From positions 124,001 through 188,000 of the forward strand of contig NZ_KB894098.1 in NCBI RefSeq assembly GCF_000374305.1: 64,000 nt of DNA, read 5' to 3'. Source of the DNA: Actinomadura flavalba DSM 45200 (lineage in GTDB: Bacteria > Actinomycetota > Actinomycetes > Streptosporangiales > Streptosporangiaceae). The position numbers and the translations under genes are program-made. Positions 60,173 through 64,000 of the stretch are shown here, piece after piece. The number at the start of each line of letters is the position of its first letter. Within the stretch, counting starts at the first letter, position 1. The notes under the pieces were generated by a model. It made no database searches. It was not told where the DNA came from and saw only the letters and a program-made list of their open reading frames with translations.

Positions 60173-61375
60173 TCAGGACGTGGGCAGCGGCAGCCGGGCC
60201 ACGACCGTCCAGCCGCCGGAACCGTGCGGCTCGGCGACGAACCGGCCGCCGAGCGCGGTGACCCGCTCGTGCAGCCCGACCAGGCCGTTGCCGCCGCTCG
60301 GCAGCCGGTGCCCGGGGCCGTCCCGGCCGGGCTCGTTGACGACCTCGACCTCGACGGCCTCGGCCAGCATCCGCACCTCGACGCGGGTGCGGGCGTCCCC
60401 GGCGTGCTTGTGAACGTTCGTCAGCGCCTCCTGCACGACCCGGTACACGGCGCGGCCGACGGCGGGCGGCATCGGCCGCTCCCGGCCGCGCACCCGGAAC
60501 CCGACGCGCAGCCCGGTGGCGCCGGACTGCTCGGCCAGCGCGCGCAGCTCGTCCAGCGTCACGACGGACGCGGCCACGGCCTCCTCGCCCTGCCGCAGCA
60601 CGCCGACGACCTGGCGCAGTTCCTCCAGTGCCTGCCGGCCCATGTCGCCGATCACGGCGGCGGTCGCGGCGGCCTGCTCGGCGTCGCGGGACGCGATCGC
60701 GCGCAGTGCCCCGGCGTGCACGACCATGATGCTGACGCGGTTGGCGACGACGTCGTGCATCTCGCGGGCGATCCGGGTGCGTTCCTCGGCGCGGGCGCGT
60801 TCGGCGAGCAGCCCGAGTTCGCGTTCCAGCCGGGCGGCCCGTTCCTGGAGCGACAGCAGCAGTTGCTTGCGGGCGCCCATGTAGAGGCCGAGCACGACGG
60901 GCAGCGCGTTGAAGGCCAGCCCGAACATCGCCTGGGTGAGGAACGACTCGTCCCCGGCGGTGGGGCCGGGCAGCGCCAGGCCCGCGGCGAACCCGGCCAC
61001 GGCGACGCAGGTGGTGACGCGGCGGGACGCGGAGTAGGCGCCGAGCGAGTACAGCACGATGAGCATCGCGAACCCGGCGCCGCCGGTGACCGTGCCGAAG
61101 GTGATCGTGAAGATCGCGAGCCCGACCGGGTAGCGCCGCCGGACGACCAGCGCCAGCGCGGTGATGATCCCGCACGCGGTGACGGCGGGCGCGGGCAGCC
61201 AGAAGTCGCGGTAACCGAAGTACAGCAGCGCGGCGTCGGCGAGGGCGAGCGCGCCCGCGAGGCTCACGTCCAGGGCCAGCGAGCGGGACGGCCGGCGGCG
61301 CGCGGACGTGCCGAGAGAGCGCACCGACGGTAGCCCTACCGTCCGGAGCGACGCCCGTGTCCCCCGTCCTGCCAT
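60173..61375 (-). CDS. NarL-type sensor histidine kinase without adjacent regulator
   Basis: A 400-residue membrane kinase. Five or so spans occupy about 34-165 (VSLAGALALADAALLYF to LPVVLGLYMGA). The HisKA_3 dimerisation helix has EERTRIAREMHDVVANRVSIM with the phospho-acceptor H207; the HATPase has VVQEALTNVHKHA (N box) and GHRLPSGGNGLVGLHERV (G box). This is the DesK/LiaS-like class, normally next to a LuxR-type response regulator; none is encoded on either side here. ATG at 61375 was chosen as the upstream frame is low-complexity. Confidence 0.9.
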   Translation of the reverse strand: MAGRGTRASLRTVGLPSVRSLGTSARRRPSRSLALDVSLAGALALADAALLYFGYRDFWLPAPAVTACGIITALALVVRRRYPVGLAIFTITFGTVTGGAGFAMLIVLYSLGAYSASRRVTTCVAVAGFAAGLALPGPTAGDESFLTQAMFGLAFNALPVVLGLYMGARKQLLLSLQERAARLERELGLLAERARAEERTRIAREMHDVVANRVSIMVVHAGALRAIASRDAEQAAATAAVIGDMGRQALEELRQVVGVLRQGEEAVAASVVTLDELRALAEQSGATGLRVGFRVRGRERPMPPAVGRAVYRVVQEALTNVHKHAGDARTRVEVRMLAEAVEVEVVNEPGRDGPGHRLPSGGNGLVGLHERVTALGGRFVAEPHGSGGWTVVARLPLPTS

Positions 61376-61475
61376 GTCCGAAACCTTATAGCGTCGGTCA
61401 GGAAAACCCCGGTGGCCCCCGTGCGGCCCGCTGGTTACGATGACGGCGCCGACAGGACGGGGAGCCCGCTTCGCC

Positions 61476-62483
61476 ATGACTCGATTCGCCGTGTGGCTCG
61501 GCAGGAACGCCGACGCCTTCGTCGCCCTGCTGCTCGCCGTCGTCGTCGCCGCCCTCGGCCTCGGCGTCGATCTGCCCAACGAGACCGAGGTGACCAACAG
61601 CGCGATCCTGGCCGTCATCGGCCTGCTGGCCACGTCCGTCCTGCGCGACCGGGCGCGCCGCCAGCCGGTCGAGGCCGAGGTCCGCGACACGCTGCGCGAC
61701 TCGACGTCGTCGCTGGCCGAGCTGTCCGGGCGGCTGGCCGACGTCGAGCGGTTCGAGGGGGTGCTGGAGGGCACCCGCCGGGCGCTGGACGACGCGTCGG
61801 TGGTCCGGGTGGCCAGCCGCGCCCAGATCGAGCAGTTGCTGGCCGAGGCGCGCCGGGGCACCGACCGGTGGTTCTACCGGGGCGGCACGGGCGCCTATCT
61901 GCGGTCGCGGACGCTGCCCGAGTGCGTCGCCGACGCCAACCGGCAGCGGCGGGCGCTGCTGGTGCGGGCGCAGCTCGTCGACCCGGCCGACGACGCCGTC
62001 TGCGAGACGCTGGCGCGGCACCGGGCGTCGCTGCCCGCCGCGCCCGGCGAGGGCCCGTGGACGGCCGACCGCGTCCGCAAGGAGGTGCTGGCCACGATCC
62101 TGGCGGCGTGCTGGCACCGGCAGCGGTTCGTGATGCTGGACGTGCAGCTCGGCCTGTCCGCGACGATGACGACGCTGCGCTACGACCTGTCCACCTCGCG
62201 CATCCTCGTGACGCGCGACGATCCCGGCGGCGACGTCCTGGTGATCGACAACGACAAGTTCTACTACGCCTGGTGCGCCGCCGAACTCCAGACCAGCCTC
62301 GACCAGGCCCGGCGGGTGCCGGTCGAGCGGGCCCGCGAGGCGCCGCTCGGGGACGAGCCGACGCTGGAGGAGGTGCGGCGGCTGTTCGACGTGCTCGGCC
62401 TGCCGCTGCCGCGCGCCTACGCCGACCGCGACGTGGTCGAGATCGTCCGGATGGCGCTGCGGCCCGCCGCGCCGCTCGTGTGA
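61476..62483 (+). CDS. Uncharacterised two-helix membrane protein
   Basis: A 335-residue protein of unknown function. Two hydrophobic segments near the N-terminus (AFVALLLAVVVAALGLGVDL and AILAVIGLLATSVL) are followed by a coiled coil (about 60-110) and a globular cytoplasmic domain. That domain contains ARRGTDRWFYRGGTGAYLR and VLVIDNDKFYYAWCAAELQT. The W-x-x-R-G-G block recalls phospholipase-D-like or SMODS-associated sensor domains, but no HKD motif is present. ATG 61476 follows GGGGAG; ATG 61440 is an alternative. It precedes the cupin gene by 20 bases, so both are one operon. Confidence 0.75.
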   Translation: MTRFAVWLGRNADAFVALLLAVVVAALGLGVDLPNETEVTNSAILAVIGLLATSVLRDRARRQPVEAEVRDTLRDSTSSLAELSGRLADVERFEGVLEGTRRALDDASVVRVASRAQIEQLLAEARRGTDRWFYRGGTGAYLRSRTLPECVADANRQRRALLVRAQLVDPADDAVCETLARHRASLPAAPGEGPWTADRVRKEVLATILAACWHRQRFVMLDVQLGLSATMTTLRYDLSTSRILVTRDDPGGDVLVIDNDKFYYAWCAAELQTSLDQARRVPVERAREAPLGDEPTLEEVRRLFDVLGLPLPRAYADRDVVEIVRMALRPAAPLV

Positions 62484-62503
62484 CCCGGCCCGGGAGGTGA
62501 CCC

Positions 62504-63142
62504 GTGAACCGCCGCGAACTGTCCGCCCGGCTCGCCGACGGCCCCGATCACACCGCGCTGCGCGGCTGGGCGCGCGGCGTGCTGACGCGGGCCGCCGAGG
62601 GGACGGGCGTGCCCGCCGTGCACCATCCGCTCGGGTTCGTGTGCCTTCCGGTGGAACGGACGGGCGGCGACGGGGTGTGCGTGCACGTGTGGTCGCCGCG
62701 GCTGCCGGAGGCGGCGACGTCCACGTCCGGCGTGCACTGCCATAGCTGGGACCTCGTCAGCTACGTCCTGACCGGGGAGATCGGCAACCGGCTGCCGGAC
62801 GTGCGGCCGGTGGCGCGCGGGCCGACGCACCGGCTGTTCGAGGTCGTCAGCTCCCCCGCCGGGGACGATCTGCGTCCCACCGGACGGACCGTCCGGCAGG
62901 GTCCGGGCGTCACCGAGCGGCACGGGCCGGGCGCGGTGTACCGGCTGCCCGCGGGCGTCTTCCACGAGAGCGTCGTGCCGGACGGCGGCTGCACCGCCAC
63001 GATCGCGCTCGGCTCGGAGACGCCCGGCGTGCCGGATCTGACGCTCGGGCCGCTCGACGGCGCGCGCCACCACGTGACCCGTCCCGAATGCGGCGACACG
63101 ACGCTGCGGCTCGTCGCCCGCGCGGCCCTGGACGGCCTCTAG
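62504..63142 (+). CDS. Cupin-like, cysteine-dioxygenase-fold protein
   Basis: A 212-residue protein with a probable cupin barrel. VHCHSWDLVSYVLTGEIGNRL gives an H-x-H and acidic residues, and VYRLPAGVFHESVVP a later His, resembling the metal site of cysteine-dioxygenase-type cupins. Substrate unknown. It is cotranscribed with the membrane protein upstream and may supply or degrade a small molecule for it (inference). CCGGGAGGTGACCC precedes the start. Its TAG shares CTAG with the convergent transporter gene. Confidence 0.75.
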   Translation: MNRRELSARLADGPDHTALRGWARGVLTRAAEGTGVPAVHHPLGFVCLPVERTGGDGVCVHVWSPRLPEAATSTSGVHCHSWDLVSYVLTGEIGNRLPDVRPVARGPTHRLFEVVSSPAGDDLRPTGRTVRQGPGVTERHGPGAVYRLPAGVFHESVVPDGGCTATIALGSETPGVPDLTLGPLDGARHHVTRPECGDTTLRLVARAALDGL

Positions 63143-64000
63143 GTCGCCAGCAGCGCCAGGACGGCCGCGAGCGTGCCCGCGACCGCCAGCACCGCGCCGG
63201 TGAGGACGAACCGGCGCAGCGGCACGCGCAGGTCCCAGCGGCGGCACCACTCGAACCACAGCAGCGTGGCCAGCGACCCCCACGGGGTGATGACGGGGCC
63301 GACGTTCGTGCCGATGAGCAGCGCGAGGAGCTGGTCGCGATTGGCGGGCGGGACGGCCGACTCCCCCGCCACGTAGGCGGGCAGGTTGTTGAGCACGTTG
63401 GACAGGCCCGCCCCGGCGAACGCGGCGCGCAGCGCGCCCGCCGCGTCGTCGCCGGTGCCGACGAGCGCGCGCATCGCCGCGTCCAGCCCGAACCGCTCCA
63501 GCGTCGGCACGACGAGGAACAGGCCCGTGACGAACACCAGGAGCTGCCAGGGGATCAGCGCGGGCCGCAGCGCCGACCGGTTCCGGACGGCGAAGGCGGC
63601 GACGGCGATCAGCGCGGCGCCGGTCGCGGCCAGGCCGAGCTGGACGCCGGTGTGCACGCCGAGCAGGATCGCGCCGATGAACAGCAGGCACGCCGCCGCC
63701 GTCGCCCAGAACAGCACGCGGTCGCGCGGCGCCGCCGGGCCCGGCGGGGTGTAGCGGTCGGCGCCGCGTTCGCCGCGCCGCCAGAAGAACACCCACAGCA
63801 GCACCATCGTGACGGCCAGGACGGCGAGCTGCGGCGCCCACATCCGCGCCGCGAACGCGGGCGTCTCCAGCCCGACGCGGTCGGCGGCCAGCAGGTTCGT
63901 CAGGTTGGAGACGGGCAGCAGCAGGCTCGCGGTGTTGGCGAGCCAGACGGTCGCCATCGCCAGCGGCAGCGGCGCGATCCCGGCGCGGGCGGCCAGCGCC
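63139..64000 (-). CDS. ArsB/SLC13-type anion transporter, N-terminal part beyond window
   Basis: At least 287 C-terminal residues of an ion-transporter-superfamily permease; the start lies right of base 64000. The segment MATVWLANTASLLLPVSNLTNLLA is the conserved first-half motif of ArsB, and AGLSNVLNNLPAYVAGESAV with GTNVGPVITPWGSLATLLW the symmetric second-half motif. About seven membrane spans are visible. ArsB expels arsenite; relatives carry citrate or other anions. No ars gene is adjacent, so the substrate is uncertain. Convergent with the cupin gene. Confidence 0.88.
   Translation of the reverse strand, partial: ALAARAGIAPLPLAMATVWLANTASLLLPVSNLTNLLAADRVGLETPAFAARMWAPQLAVLAVTMVLLWVFFWRRGERGADRYTPPGPAAPRDRVLFWATAAACLLFIGAILLGVHTGVQLGLAATGAALIAVAAFAVRNRSALRPALIPWQLLVFVTGLFLVVPTLERFGLDAAMRALVGTGDDAAGALRAAFAGAGLSNVLNNLPAYVAGESAVPPANRDQLLALLIGTNVGPVITPWGSLATLLWFEWCRRWDLRVPLRRFVLTGAVLAVAGTLAAVLALLAT

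Overview
The window comes from a very GC-rich actinobacterium. Several features point to the Thermomonosporaceae/Streptosporangiales-Streptomyces side of the phylum: the run xerD-parA-scpA-scpB-rluB-aroH-tyrA-cmk-der, a GTP-type PEP carboxykinase, abundant GTG starts with strong GGAGG ribosome sites, leaderless promoters, and an ectABCD-ehuBCDA locus. The genus assignment (Actinomadura-like) is an inference. I saw no tRNA, rRNA, CRISPR array, insertion sequence or prophage.

Layout. 1-5.2 kb: the end of a family 2 glycosyltransferase, a CBS protein, a SigB-type sigma factor, then two convergent gene pairs. One pair is a HemK-like methyltransferase with a CDGSH protein; the other is a diiron haem-oxygenase-fold oxidase with a carboxylate-amine ligase. 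5.4-9.2 kb is accessory: a secreted Cys protein, a small HTH protein with a ClpC N-domain-only protein behind an operator array, a proline-rich membrane protein, and a three-gene unit made of a 46-residue peptide and two unknown proteins. 9.2-13.0 kb: a DUF3516 helicase, a UvrD-tail-like protein and twin cold-shock genes, both with terminator-like leader hairpins and an apparent ATC start codon. 13.0-23.5 kb: gnd, beta-phosphoglucomutase plus GH65 phosphorylase, soxR, an HdeD-like protein, a Clp ATPase and pckG. 23.6-29.7 kb: modABC with a TOBE regulator, an esterase, a bacterial nitric oxide synthase and an MmcQ protein. 29.9-41.3 kb is the conserved core: der to xerD, a Nudix hydrolase and pyrG. 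41.4-44.3 kb: a repeat-rich coiled-coil protein and proline iminopeptidase.

44.7-51.3 kb is a complete (hydroxy)ectoine system. EctB makes diaminobutyrate, EctA acetylates it, EctC cyclises it, EctD hydroxylates the product, and EhuBCDA imports ectoines. 51.4-54.1 kb carries an Ltp-type thiolase-fold protein, a DUF35 Zn-ribbon partner and a nitronate-monooxygenase-like flavoprotein, likely acting on acyl-CoA substrates. 54.4-64 kb is mixed: an SGNH esterase, small metabolic enzymes, uvrB, an orphan histidine kinase, an unknown membrane protein paired with a cupin, and the end of an ArsB-like pump.

The candidates I find most interesting are the twin ATC-start cold-shock genes with duplicated leader RNAs, the BesA/BesC-like ligase-oxidase pair convergent with two genes behind tandem SigB-like promoters, the small-peptide three-gene unit, and the HTH/ClpN-only pair with its operator array. 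No database search was run; family names rest on motifs recognised in the translated sequence.
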